From Lophium mytilinum (Eukaryota > Ascomycota > Dothideomycetes > Mytilinidiales > Mytilinidiaceae), in assembly GCA_010093605.1 (NCBI GenBank), contig MU004192.1, forward strand, positions 1,253,774 through 1,317,773: a stretch of 64,000 nucleotides of DNA, in the 5' to 3' direction. Each line of letters begins with the position of its first letter. Positions within the stretch are counted from its first letter, which is position 1. The notes beneath the pieces are model-generated. The model was given only the letters and a program-made list of their open reading frames with translations. It searched no databases and was not told where the DNA came from. Positions 34,584-45,706 of the stretch are shown here, piece after piece. The translations under genes and the position numbers were made by a program.

Positions 34584-36376
34584 ATGAGTGAGTCCTCGCC
34601 ACACTAGCACCACCACACCCCCATCCCATTCCATCACTACATCAGGCTCTCTTTGTCTACCTACCCACGAAACCCCCCTTCCAAGCATTCTGCGGCTCTG
34701 GGCAGCCGCGCACTGCCAGGCGCAGCACCTCTGTCATCAAGTCAGTCTGACCGATTACAACCTCATGCTTGGCGCTCATTCCGTTGCGCCCCGCCATCAA
34801 CTGGGCACATCTGGAATCTATCCAGCACTGCCTGTACCAAGACCTCTTGGCTAATCAATTGTTCGCCTCGCAGATAATATAAGGAAGCAGTTTCACCACC
34901 ACGGTCGCCATCCTAGCGGCACCCGACCCCCAAGTATGCCACAACCTCCCAACGGCACTGCCGATGAAAACACACCCCTCGTCTCGCACTCAAACGACGA
35001 CGAGTCGCGCTGGTCTAGCTTGCCCAAGTATGTCGCCCGGACTACCTGGAAGACGCTCGCGAGCAACTATGTCAATGTCTTCCTGGTCTTCGTTCCTGCG
35101 GGCATCATCTGCGGTGCGCTGCACGTCAACCCCACGGTCGTCTTCGTACTCAACTTCATTGCGATAATCCCGCTGGCTGCTCTTCTGAGCTTTGCGACGG
35201 AGGAGTTGAGCGCGAAGCTGGGACAAACTTTGGGAGGACTCATGAATGCGACCTTTGGAAATGCTGTCGAATTGATTGTAGGTTTTATCTGCATGTGACA
35301 AATGATTAGATGATGGGTATGGCGCTAATATCAACCTCAGGTATCAATTGTCGCGCTCCGTGAAGGCGAGATCAGGATTGTTCAATCCAGCATGCTTGGT
35401 AGCATCCTCTCAAACATCCTCTTGGTAAGTTATTTGCGCTAGCACAAACCCCTGTGTATTAGGAGCTATACTGATGCCAAATCTCAGGTCCTGGGATGCT
35501 GCTTCCTCGCTGGTGGAATTCGCTATAGAGAATCAACCTTCAATGGCACTGTCGCCAGCACCATGTCCTCGCTCATGGCTGTCGCCAGCGCCTCGCTCAT
35601 CATCCCGGCTACACTATACGCAGCTCTGCGGTCCTCCAAAGAAGAAACCGACAAGAACATTCTGATGCTGTCCCACGGTACCGCCATCATTCTTCTCGGT
35701 CTTTATATCCTATACCTCTACTTCCAGCTTTTCAGCCACGCCGATCTCTTCGATGTGGAAGCACAGGACGGCGAGGATGCTGATGGCCACAAAGACGGCG
35801 AGGTTCTCTCCCCCATCGCGGCCGGCGTCGCTCTCGTTCTCGTCACTGTTCTCGTCGCAGTTTGCGCCGAATACCTCGTTGACAGCATCGATTCCCTTGT
35901 CCAGACCGCGCACATCTCCAAGACCTTCATCGGTCTCGTCCTCCTGCCAATCGTCGGCAACGCCGCTGAGCATGTCACGGCTGTCGTCGTAGCATACAAG
36001 GGCAAGATGGACCTCGCGATCAACGTCGCCATCGGCTCGTCCCTCCAGATCGCCCTTTTCGTCACCCCATTCCTCGTCGTTCTTGGCTGGATCATTCACG
36101 AGCCCATGACACTGCACTTCCAAGGCTTCGAGACGGTCGTGCTCTTCATCTCAGTCCTAGTGGTCAACTACCTGATCCAGGACGGGAAGAGCAACTACCT
36201 CGAGGGCGCAATGTGTATCGGAACGTACGTATATCCCTCATTCTTGAACTATCAACACCCTGCTAACCGTACATTCCAGATACATCATCATCGCGCTCGC
36301 CTTCTATGTCTACCCCGACGACGCCAACGGCAACCTCGGCGGCAACTTCATCGCCAAGTTCTTCGGCACCCAATAA
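34584..36376 (+). CDS. VCX1: Vacuolar Ca2+/H+ antiporter (VCX1/CAX type)
   Basis: Vacuolar-membrane exchanger that removes cytosolic Ca2+ using the proton gradient. Core exons are 34936-35277, 35341-35424, 35488-36224 and 36280-36376 (419 residues from the ATG at 34936). A better 5' end is likely: the four bases ATGA at 34584-34587 join over a 286-bp intron to 34874 and add 22 codons in frame without a stop, giving 441 residues. The two diagnostic alpha repeats are present: GNAVELIVSIVALREGEIRIVQSS and GNAAEHVTAVVVAYKGKMDLAINVAIGSSLQIALF. About eleven hydrophobic spans are visible, with an acidic loop (DVEAQDGEDADGHKDGE) between the two halves. The short C-terminus ends GNFIAKFFGTQ. It converges with Argonaute across a repeat-filled spacer. 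Confidence 0.95.
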
Positions 36377-36629
36377 GGGGTGTCTCCAACCCACATCCTC
36401 GGCGTCCAGCCCTAAATCTCCTTCTGTGTTTTCCTTTGTGGTATACACCTTGTGTTTTCTACCAGAATTTGTGGGGCACGGCGTGCACCCGTTGTACTAT
36501 ACACCATGGCTGGGGCAATCGGTGTGTTTTCTTTGGTTAGGCTTTTTCGGTTGAAAAAGTATGTATATATCACCAGGTGGAGGGGTGGTCTGTAGGCCCT
36601 CTAGGGGGTAATGAACGTGTTAAATGAAC

Positions 36630-37760
36630 ATGTGTGCTCTGGATTGTGACTTTGACGGCGATCTTTATGGTATGTTGGGGGACTTCAGACGGCGGCGTTA
36701 CGGTGGCAGATGGGTAAGCCTTTCGGTCTCAGTTAAAGTCTCTGGTCCTTGACTGGTATCATCGATGCTGCTTCAAAGCGCCTGGAAAGGGGATGTGTGG
36801 TTTACGACATTGGTCTTTTACATCCTGTCTCGGTTAGGTGAACCCAGCACGGCCACCTCAGACGGCGGCATCTACGTGACAAAACGCACCGAATTGGTAA
36901 CGTGTGATTCAAGACCTGCAATCCTTTACATCCTGTTTCGATTAGGCGCATCCGGCGAAGCCACCTCAGACGGCGGCATCTACCTATTAAAACGTCCCGA
37001 GCGGGTGTCGTCCAATTCACGGCCTGCAGTCCTTTACATCCTATCTCGATTGAATTGACGTAGCTAGGCCACCTCAGACAGCGGTATCATCGTTCTAAAA
37101 CGCCTCGAGAGGGCGAGGTCCAAATCACGGACTCGAAACCTTGACATCGTGTTTGCATTAAAACCGCATCGCGAGGCTACTCCAGACGCTGTTATCAACA
37201 TATCAAAACGCCGTGAAAGGAGGATGCCCGAGTTGAAGCCTACGGAACGTGACATCGTATCCTGCGTTTTTCATGGTGTTAGAGGGCTTCAAACGGCGGT
37301 AATTACCGTGCAAAACGTTGTAAAATGGCTCTATTCAATTTGAAGCTTTCAGAATTTGATATAGTAAACTGGATCTTTTTAAAGTGCCAGCGAACCTCAA
37401 ACGGTGGTATTCACTGTGCAAAACGTCGTGAAATGGCTCTATTCAATTTGAAGCTTTCAGAATTTGACATCGTACCCGGAATATTTTCACGGTGTTAGGG
37501 GACTTCAAACGGTTGCATTCACGGTGTAAACAGCGCTGAAATGGCTGCATCCAATATGAAGCTTTCAGAATTTGACATCGTACCCGGAATATTTTCACGG
37601 TGTTAGGGGACTTCAAACGGTTGCATTCACGGTGTAAACAGCGCTGAAATGGCTGCATCCAATTTGAAGCTTTTAGAATTTGACATCGTACCCGGAATAT
37701 TTTCACGGTGTCAGAGGACTTCAAACAATAGCATTCATGGTTCAAAAACTCTGGAAAGGA
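36630..37760 (+). repeat. 108-bp tandem repeat array (array B), about ten units
   Basis: The tttacatcc/tttgacatcg anchor occurs near 36817, 36925, 37033, 37140, 37250, 37358, 37466, 37574 and 37682, a constant step of 107-110 bp. Each unit also has a CAGACGGCGG or CAAACGG-type core and an aaaacg/taaacag motif. The last three units are nearly identical; the left ones are diverged. The period equals 36 codons, so antisense frames stay open across units. Confidence 0.92.
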
Positions 37761-37799
37761 ACCACGAGCAAAGCACAGAGCGTCCTAGTTACAAATAGT

Positions 37800-37995
37800 G
37801 CCCAAAGCGTGACCCCTCTTTGTGGTAGATAGGCCTCAAAGCGTCTACCCCCTTTGTTGTAGATAGTCTACAAAGCGTCTAGCCTCTTCGTGGTAAGGAG
37901 TGTATAAAGCGTCTTATCCACAAACAGCACTAAAAGCACCACATCACAAACAATTCACAAAGCGTCCAGTCACAAAAAGTCCCCAAAGCGTGCAA
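37800..37995 (+). repeat. Short-period array with aaagcgt motif
   Basis: The heptamer aaagcgt occurs at 37804, 37838, 37872 and 37906 (period 34 bp), then near 37932 as a variant and at 37959 and 37985 (period about 26 bp). The first copies share ctttgtggtagat-like flanks. It abuts the 108-bp array and may derive from it. Confidence 0.85.
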
Positions 37996-38313
37996 TCATC
38001 AATCATCAATTCCGTCGCTACTGAGACCCTAAGAGACCACCCATTGTATCGCTATAGCCGCGAAGACCACAAGAAAGGACCCTCTTAGTCCCCTTTTAGT
38101 CGTAAAAAGCACCGCAAACCACCGCTCCCTGTCCCTATCTACCGCATCATCTCGCAGAAAAAGCCACCCATCGTCCGCTTCTTCCGCAAAGGCCACCAAA
38201 AACTCCATAGAACGAGCACGATAAGGCCTAGGTATTGCTTGGAATCGCTCACGATCTCGCATCATGAAGTGGAAAGAGATTCAAAAGCACCTACGCTCTC
38301 GCTTCTTAAACGC

Positions 38314-41300
38314 TCACAAGTAGAACATCGTGTCTTTGAGCGCGGGGTGGACGTCGCGGTGCCACGACGAGGCGTCGAAAGACGCCGAGCCGTCGCCCTT
38401 CAGCACGTTGTGTAGGTACGCGCGGCCTCTCTCGCAGAGAATGTCGGCGTAATAGGCGGGCGGGCACACGCTGACTGAGCGAGTTGCGCGGCCGAATGTG
38501 TAGCACAGATTGTGCGTCTTGTAAGAAATTAGCGTTTTTGGCACGGAAAGGTGGTTGAAAGAAGAAGAGCAAGAAGAAGTACTTACAAGTCTCTGCAATT
38601 GGTCCGCGCCAAGCTTGTTGTCGTCTTTTATGACGACGTAGTGTGCTGGTTTGGACGTGCCTTGGAGGCCTTGGTGTGCGACGAGGAAGAAGTCGAACAA
38701 CCGCTCGCCGGTGACGCCGCGGTCGACGACGGTTCCGGGCGAACAGTTACCAGTTCTGCCGTCAGCGTCTGCAGGCGTTGTGGGGTAGAAGCGCGTGTGG
38801 TGACGCTTTCCGACGACAATGATGGAAACTTTGGGATGTTTCGATGCTGCGCCGTACAACTTGTTGAAAGAGGCCACGAAGGCTGGGTACTCTTGCTCTA
38901 GCACGATGGCGTATTGGCCCTCGGACACGCCATCTCGGTACACGATCACCTTGTCTGGCAAACCTTTGTTCTTTGCGGACCAAAGCTTTAGCCGTTCTGT
39001 GATCATTTCTTCCAGGTCGGACACCATCTCCTGCCGACCACGCTGCGTGCGGAGACTGGCCGGGTATTGGGTGAACTTTGTATCGCAAGAGGCCACGACA
39101 CCGGCGATTGAAGGAGATGTTTCGGAACTTCCGGGCGAAGGGTGGGTGACGTCGATGCCGAAAACAATGGTTCTTGCGTCGAGAGGCTTCATCTCCGCTT
39201 CCGACACGTAGTGGTTCACGCCGCCCTTTTTCAGGTTGAATTTCAACGCCACGTTGGCGAAGTACTGCGCCTGCCCCTTCTCTTTTGAGAACTTCTGTCC
39301 GATGTTGCACACGGAGGGGATACCAAGCGTGACGTCGCAGAGGTATTTGACGCAATCGTAAAGGAAGGCGTTGTCGCTCGGTAGAAGAACGAACAAGAAC
39401 GCCGGCTTTGCGGGGAATGTTCTTAATGCTTGCTCGAGAACGCCCGTGATGGCCTTCACGTTGCGTGACATGAGGTCCGGACTGCTGACCGAAGCAGTCT
39501 TGAATGGCGTTGATTTGCCAAGTTTGACCCCATACCGGCCCAACGTCTCAGAGAAGTCGGCCAGGTACTGATTGGTAGCGTCGGCGCCACCGTAGACAGT
39601 CGGTCGGGACCCCTCGCTGATGACGAGGCAGTTCCAAGAAGGAATGTTCACGCCTTGGAAGAACGGACGAGGTTTGATGCCGTCCGCCAAGTTCCACTTT
39701 CCGTCACGTGGCCTGACCGCATTGGTGGTTTTGTGGTATTGAAGGGAGGGAGGCTGAAGGATGCGTCCGTCCACTGTGAGCATGGAGGCGCTCACCTTGA
39801 TGCCGTACTTCTGTAGCGACGTGTTGATGCCCTGAGACACCGGGTTGATGCCGACCACGTTGAGGCCGGACTCGACAATGGACGTGGCGTTCTTGTCGGG
39901 GCTTCGTGCTGCAAACTCGATCATTGATCGCGTTTGGTTCGGAAGAAGCATCCTCTTGGCCTGCTGGCCTGGAAGAACTTCACAGAGCTCGGCTGGGATC
40001 CACGATGGGTCGGTCCTCGTACCCGTATTCACGACCGGAAATGCGGGAGATTGGAGCTTGATCTGGTGCACTATAGACAAATTAGCAACCAATGTAACAA
40101 CAACATGTACCTCGAGGCCTCCATGGGGTAGGGAAAAGCTTACCTTGTTCAAAGTACGCGGACACAGTCAGACGCTTGGTGGCACCGGAGGCGTCAGTGA
40201 AATCAAACGACGTGTTAGTCGCATTTTGGCCTTTAGCTGACAGATCCGCAATGGTGTGGATCTTTTCCTTGCGGATGGGCCCATTCTTCCCCTTCTTTGG
40301 CTTGCCGTTCGCATCAAGCTCCATCAGATATCGGGTCTTAATGCGCAACTTTCGCGCAAAAGCCGCAATGCGAGCAGACTGTGCTTGATTTGCCGGAGGC
40401 CCGCCGTTGAACTCGGTCAAGAGGTTCATTAGTGGACCCGGCTTGTAGAAGGCACCGGTAGCGACGTTGATGTTGACAATGATCCGACGAACACCAGTCC
40501 GGACGCTGGAGTAGAAGCCTCGTAGGGCCACGAGGCCTTCACCAAGATTGGCCTGGACGAGCTCCGGGTTCGCGAAGGGGTAGAACTTGTTACCTCCGCC
40601 GACCGCATGATTCGCCTTTGAGGCCGGGCCCTGTGAGAGCAGGATATTCAGCGCCTGGATGGTCTCCATACGCAGCGGGTAATATCCGCCACCGCCTTGG
40701 AAAGAAATGTCCTTGATGAGGTCTTCAATGGACACGGTGGGGAGTTCTTCCACCAGAAGCTTCCGCAGGTTCCGCTTGCGGGCGGCGGTGCGCGCTGCGG
40801 GTTCACCGGCTGTGGGAGGAGGCATAGGCTCAGCACCCTCTGCGTGCCAGACAAGGTCGAATGACTGCCGGCCATTGAGTGCCACTTTGTCTGTTGTGAC
40901 GATGATCTGAGCCCCATCGCTTGCGGCGACGATGCCCTGAAATGGTGCTTGTGAGAGAAGCATCTCAATAAGACGCTTCTTCTTCGGCTTCGGAGTGGCG
41001 GTTCCCTCAGGCTGGAAGGCCACGCTGTACCGATAAAGGTACTTCTTGGACTGCTCAGTGGGGGTCAATGGGAAGTAATTGGCCCAAAGGACAATCTTCT
41101 TCCCCAGAGTGCCGTAGCCAGGACGGCGAGGCAGACGGTCGGTGACAGAGAGGTCCGACATTTGGGCGGACAAGTCGAACTTCATTGACGCGTCCTCGAG
41201 CTTCGTGACTTCGGGGTCGGGTTGGGGGAAAGTGCCGTTTCTGGAGCGAAAGCGTTAGCATTGCGTTTCAAGTGGTGAAAGTTACTTACCCAAAGACAGC

Positions 41301-41459
41301 TGCAGGTCCACCTCCGAAGCCTCCACGGCCACCTCCACCTCCCCTCGGAGGGCCACCTCCACCTCCCCGGGGAGGACCACTGTATCCACCACGACCACCA
41401 CCACGCGGAGGGCCATCATAGCCTCCACGGCCACCTCGACCGCCACGGCCGGTGCTCAT
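38314..41459 (-). CDS. AGO: Argonaute protein with RGG-rich N-terminus
   Basis: Small-RNA-guided silencing nuclease of the fungal Argonaute (QDE-2-like) family; it should act in quelling or RNA interference with Dicer products. Exons 41459-41290, 41240-40144, 40070-38587 and 38517-38314 give 984 residues. Residues 1-57 are Gly/Arg/Pro-rich with RGG repeats, a likely RNA-binding or methylation-target tail. The N-terminal and linker regions follow; PAZ spans roughly 320-460 (AYFEQVHQIKLQSPAFPVV...CEVLPGQQ). PIWI fills about 620-950: the first catalytic Asp is in DVTHP (about 729), the second in YRDGVSEGQ (about 801), and the last position is Asp in AYYAD (about 942); with a Glu finger this gives a DED-D type slicer site, so activity is plausible. 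Intron 38518-38586 is 69 bp with no in-frame stop. Confidence 0.97.
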
Positions 41460-41469
41460 TGTGGCCTTG

Positions 41470-41665
41470 TGTTGCTAGCGTGAGGGTGCGGGATTGAGCG
41501 AAGAAGTGACTGCGAGGTATTCTGGAGGACGTGTGCTGGACAACTTGTGGTGGAAGGGGTCTAGTACAGAACGCTTGGTGGAAAGCTTGTAGAGGAAGAG
41601 GGCTGAAGGAGGGCAGTTGGTGGAAGAATCGTGGAGGAAGTGTGGTGTAGGAGAGACGGAGAGGA
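41470..41665 (-). promoter_or_regulatory. Pyrimidine-rich presumptive Argonaute promoter/leader
   Basis: On the Argonaute coding strand this is rich in CCAC and CTTCC. The + strand repeats ttggtggaa-like motifs near 41547, 41575 and 41618. Location is directly 5' of the start codon; the function is inferred. Confidence 0.4.
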
Positions 41666-41840
41666 GTGGGGGTTGAGGCCCTTAAGTAGTGGAAGTTGCA
41701 CGAAAGCTGACGTAAGCTAGGCAGCTGTTGTAGCTGTGGGTGAGGAGCAGTCAGTACTGTTGGGAATTGATGGGGAGCGAGCGTGCCCTAGGAGTGAAGA
41801 TATGAAGAAGTGGTGGGGCACAGGAAACAAAGCTGAGCCG

Positions 41841-42130
41841 CCCACGCGACGTGAGATAAGTGATGTCAGGCACCTCACCCCAGATCACACGAGCCAGCCA
41901 GTATATCTGGGGGCGCAGCTATCTCATTGAGGCACCCCAGCGCTAATCAAGCTCGACGGTACCAGGTTGTTTGGGCGCGAGGCTGAAATCCACGCACGAG
42001 GTAGTTCAATTGAGGTCAGCCACCACACCCCAACACAGTTGAGTGAGCACGCCATCGTGACAGCCATGTTACTGCATTGAAGGGCCCCAGCAGCTATGAG
42101 ACCGGAGGCGACAGCGATAAGGTGCTCAAC
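41841..42130 (+). repeat. Two-copy diverged tandem repeat, about 147 bp
   Basis: Matching blocks lie about 147 bp apart: ccacgcgacgtgag with ccacgcacgaggta; gtcaggcacctcacccca with gtcagccaccacacccca; cattgaggcaccccagc with cattgaagggccccagc. Order and spacing are preserved. Confidence 0.7.
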
Positions 42131-43955
42131 CAAACCGCGAGTGAACTAACCCCCGCAGTCGACAAAGAAACTCCCAACAGACGTACCTAGTGACCACACA
42201 CGGGCTCCAGGACCGCGTAATGGCTGTGTTTAGATGTTTTCAAAGATGTTGTATATACGTTTGTTGTATGTATGTACAGAAATTCCAATAGGGCACGGAT
42301 GACGCAGGGTCTTTGAAGGGTCGAGAGAGGCTCCGTTCTTGAGACTCGAACTGTATAGAACGCCGGCTTTCAGTTTGCTGGAAGAACGACGCAGAGGGAA
42401 TACACAGGAGCAATATTGCAAGTGATTTGGGGTTTGTGGGCACCGGCAGCGGTGTGATGCTGCAGTCAGGTTTGCAGCGAACGTCGGAAGACGGTGACGA
42501 CCGAACGCGAAGCTAAAAGCACGCGGGGCTACGGGTAATCACGTTACCAGGCGTTTTCTGCTCGTCGCGTTCTAAGCTTGGTACGGTCTGGTGGGAAGAT
42601 TGTATACAAGGGTGCACAGTGGCTGATCAAAAGTATAAAACCAGAGCGCGAGGTAATGAGCAGAAAAGAGGGCACAGTGCACACTTTTATATGATTATTG
42701 AGCCATGAGAATATGATATCAGTCTTACAGCTTCTTTCGTGCAGTCCCGGTGCGCTCTGTGCATGGGCGGTGCGTCACTCGTTCCTCTCACCGGAAAAAG
42801 CAACCAAATGGGCTGCTCGCTGCCGGCAAGGAGTGCGAATATCGGCAGGGGTTTCGGGAGGAATGAGAGGCGAGCAACGCCCTGAAATTGAGGGGCTATG
42901 CACAGCTCGAATATTGAATATTGTGCAACTGTGGCGCTGGCGAAGTAGCTAGCGCATCGAAGATCATCCGAGTTGTGCAGAATCCTGGTCACGTGCATGT
43001 CATCTCCATGCGCTCTAAATCGGACGGGTGGCATTTCCATGTCGTAAAATAGGCATGCTTCAAACTATGATTGGAGCTATAATGTTCCTGGCACTACATT
43101 CAGTACCTCGGAAAACTTCTAGCACATGCAGAGTCTGGATATTGTGAATTTCATTTCCGAATCGGAAGCCTCGAATGCTCATGCCCTGAAATCAGAGTCC
43201 AGTAAATTGAAAATATCATGGGCCGTGCAGAGTCTTTCACTTGTGGACGTAAGCCCCGCGGAGGCCATCATCTTTGCGCATTGTTCTCTTATTGGCTACA
43301 TTGAGGCAAGCCGCAGAAGAGGAGGCCCACAGTAGCAAACAATCTCGACATTCGTCGCGTGTTTCACGCATCCATATTCCTCGCCATACAGATCAAGAAT
43401 ATGGCCATCACTCGTGTACTGATTCGTATACTCATGAAGCCCTCCCTGAAAATAGGCAGCCCACAACGCCGAGATGCAAAGAGCCGTAGTACTTGAACTC
43501 AGGCACCCGTTTTTCGGATCGATCTACCACGAGGTGACACTGCTTGGGGTGGCACGGTAGGTTAAGTAGGGACGGCAGAGGATGCAATTATCCATGCTTC
43601 CTCATCCAGGTACCGTCTTCTCGACCCTGCTACCACGTGGGTTACACGTCTAAAGCAGCCTGCTGGGCTGAGCAAGAGCCGCAGAGAATGGGACAGGTCA
43701 TGCACTGTAGATGAGACGGGGAGGTGTTGTGTCTTCCGAAGAGCTGCAGAACTGCGTCGCGGTCCAGACTGGGCCTCTGGGAGGTTCTTCGCGTCGAGGA
43801 TCGTTGATTTGTCTGGGGTCCTCTGAAAACGCCTCCGGTTTATCATGCAAACAGCCGATCGATGCTGCTTTAGTGGTGCTTGCTGCAATGAGCCGTAGAG
43901 GCCTTTTGCCAACAGCACTGACGTCGCTTCGTTGTTTCGGAGGAGCTGTCATGGC

Positions 43956-44995
43956 TTAGCCCTTTTGCCGCGTCGACCTTTTGCGTTCTTTCCTTCCTTC
44001 TCCCGGCTCAGTGTTCTCAGTGTGATGATTCCGGTAGTGTCGTAATAGATTATCGTGCCGCGAGAACCCCTTCCGCGAAGATGGGCAACCGGCATGGCGA
44101 CAGTAGGAGAAGCTGCCGAGTCGTATCTGCCTTCCAGGCTCTGATGAGATACCGTGAGTATTTTCGTGACGAACGAGGTCTTTTCGGAGCCGGAACGCCC
44201 ATTCGCAGGGCTTATGCGGGCACTTGTGCGGCTTTTCGTGGGTTTTGATATGCTGTCTGTGAGTAGGGGGATCAGCAAGTGGGCGTGTTCTTGTAAGAGG
44301 GAAGCTTACTGGAAAGACTTATGTTGGGGAAAGATGGCTCCACATTTTGATTCTTTGCAATGGAACGGCCCAGTCTGGGTTGAGGGAACTATCGCTTGAT
44401 TGACCGTTGTAGTTACTGCTGCTGTGACATCCACTGTAGACTGTAGAGTGGCAGTGCCCGTAGGATGTGGAACTGGATATTTCGAGGCATGAAGGTCATA
44501 GTGGTGAAGATCTGAGGGCGTTTGAGAATCTACGTTGAACCCATTTGCCAGGTTGGGCTGAGACTCGGCGGTGTGACTCAGTGCCGTCTGGGTGAGTGTT
44601 AACCATGTAGCTTTGGGAAGGCACCTCGTAGCGCTCACGTGTGAAGACCCGTTAGGAGGCCACCAGAAGGAGTTCGCAGGCATAGTGGTGTGCGGCGTTG
44701 AACCTGCCACTTGATGCAGCCCCGATAAGTCTGCTTCATCAAACACAGCATCGGTCACGGCATCAAATGGATTGAAAAGCGCCTGGTCTCCACTCGTAGT
44801 CCCAAACACATAGTCGCTTTCAAACCCTGAGGAATGACTGGGGCTATAGAGTATACCAGAGCTTATCGATTCTTGTGAGCTGTTGAGCAGGGCATGGTTT
44901 AGGTCGTCAAATACGCCAGAGGGTGTATGAAAAGAGAGCTGGCCATCAATGGTGTCAGGCAGCGGAAGGGAAAATTGACTCAAAGAATAGTCCAT
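43956..44995 (-). CDS. C2H2 zinc-finger transcription factor
   Basis: Probable nuclear regulator. Exons 44995-44310 and 44256-43956, joined over a 53-bp intron, give 328 residues. Residues 1-220 are low-complexity Ser/Thr/His/Asp-rich, as in activation domains. Three C2H2 fingers close the protein: CKESKCGAIFPQHKSFQQHIKTH, CPHKPCEWAFRLRKDLVRHENTH, and a longer one beginning CRHAGC, which ends RHDNLLRHYRNHH. The intron splits the first finger after KSFQ, and the join restores the His-x3-His pair. The tail is basic (GRKERKRSTRQKG). The open frame extends upstream to 45046, but the first ATG is at 44995. The targets are unknown. Confidence 0.88.
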
Positions 44996-45706
44996 TGTAC
45001 GCTGAAAGCTAGTCTCGTCACAAAAATGATCTAAAGAGGCTAGCAAAACAGGAGGTAGTACCTTCTTATGATCTTGTGGTTTGGTTTGTACTAGATAGAA
45101 GTGGATATCATGCCTTTTAGACTGCTGAATTTAGAATATTCAGCCTTAGCGGAGGCCTAGGTCCTCAGGGCCTCTCGGAGTCCTTCTGCATAAGGAAGTG
45201 TGCGAGCAGTGAGGCTTACGCAAGAAGGTGAGTGCGCCCCGGGCTGTGCCAAAGCCTGACTTGCTTGCAGCCAAATGCTCAGCTGAGAGAAAGCAGACAT
45301 TGCCCGAGGCCTTGACAAGGCTGCAATAATTCCACAAGATTGTGATGGTTCCGTAAGGCTTGAATGCTTCCACGAGGCTGTGATTTTCCCATGGGGCTGA
45401 ACGTAAGGGAGCCCACGTGATTTTCTTCATCCACGGATATCCGACAGTCAGCTGGTTACATACTTGCCTTTCTAGACTCTAAGAGAAAGTGGAGGTCTGA
45501 GAGTGCACTAGCCGCATTTCGTATGAACGGCGCCGCCCCTACTTGCCGCGAAAGCCGTATGGGAAGCGAGTGGAGGTTGGGCATTTGGGGCGGCCGTGTA
45601 TCTCGAGATGGTCGAGATTCAAACCTTGAGGAGCGGTACGACTGTGCCTGTTGAGCGATAAAAAGGAACGCCTACTACCAGTGTATATCTCTTTCTGGAG
45701 GTAAAC
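44996..45706. other. Intergenic region with a short minisatellite
   Basis: Upstream region of the zinc-finger gene. It includes the 19-bp minisatellite at 45330-45410. No gene recognised. Confidence 0.45.
45330..45410 (+). repeat. 19-bp minisatellite, about four diverged units
   Basis: Units read ttccacaagattgtgatgg, ttccgtaaggcttgaatgc, ttccacgaggctgtgattt and a partial tcccatggggctgaacg. The step is exactly 19 bp. Confidence 0.75.

Larger units (their letters stand above)
36377..38313. other. Convergent intergenic region filled by tandem repeats
   Basis: The 1.9-kb spacer between the 3' ends of VCX1 (+) and Argonaute (-) is mostly repeats: a 108-bp array at 36630-37760 followed by a shorter-period array at 37800-37995. 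No gene is supported here. Confidence 0.7.
41460..43955. other. Intergenic region upstream of Argonaute
   Basis: A 2.5-kb spacer. The first 200 bp form a pyrimidine-rich promoter on the Argonaute coding strand. A diverged two-copy repeat lies at 41841-42130. A TATA-like tataaaa is near 42635. Small open frames (for example 43126-43335) lack support. Confidence 0.45.

Noticed and set aside
37443-37745. 100-codon minus-strand frame with 36-residue repeats
   Set aside because: It arises because the 108-bp repeat is a multiple of three; the units also diverge with stops in the left half, so a protein is unlikely.
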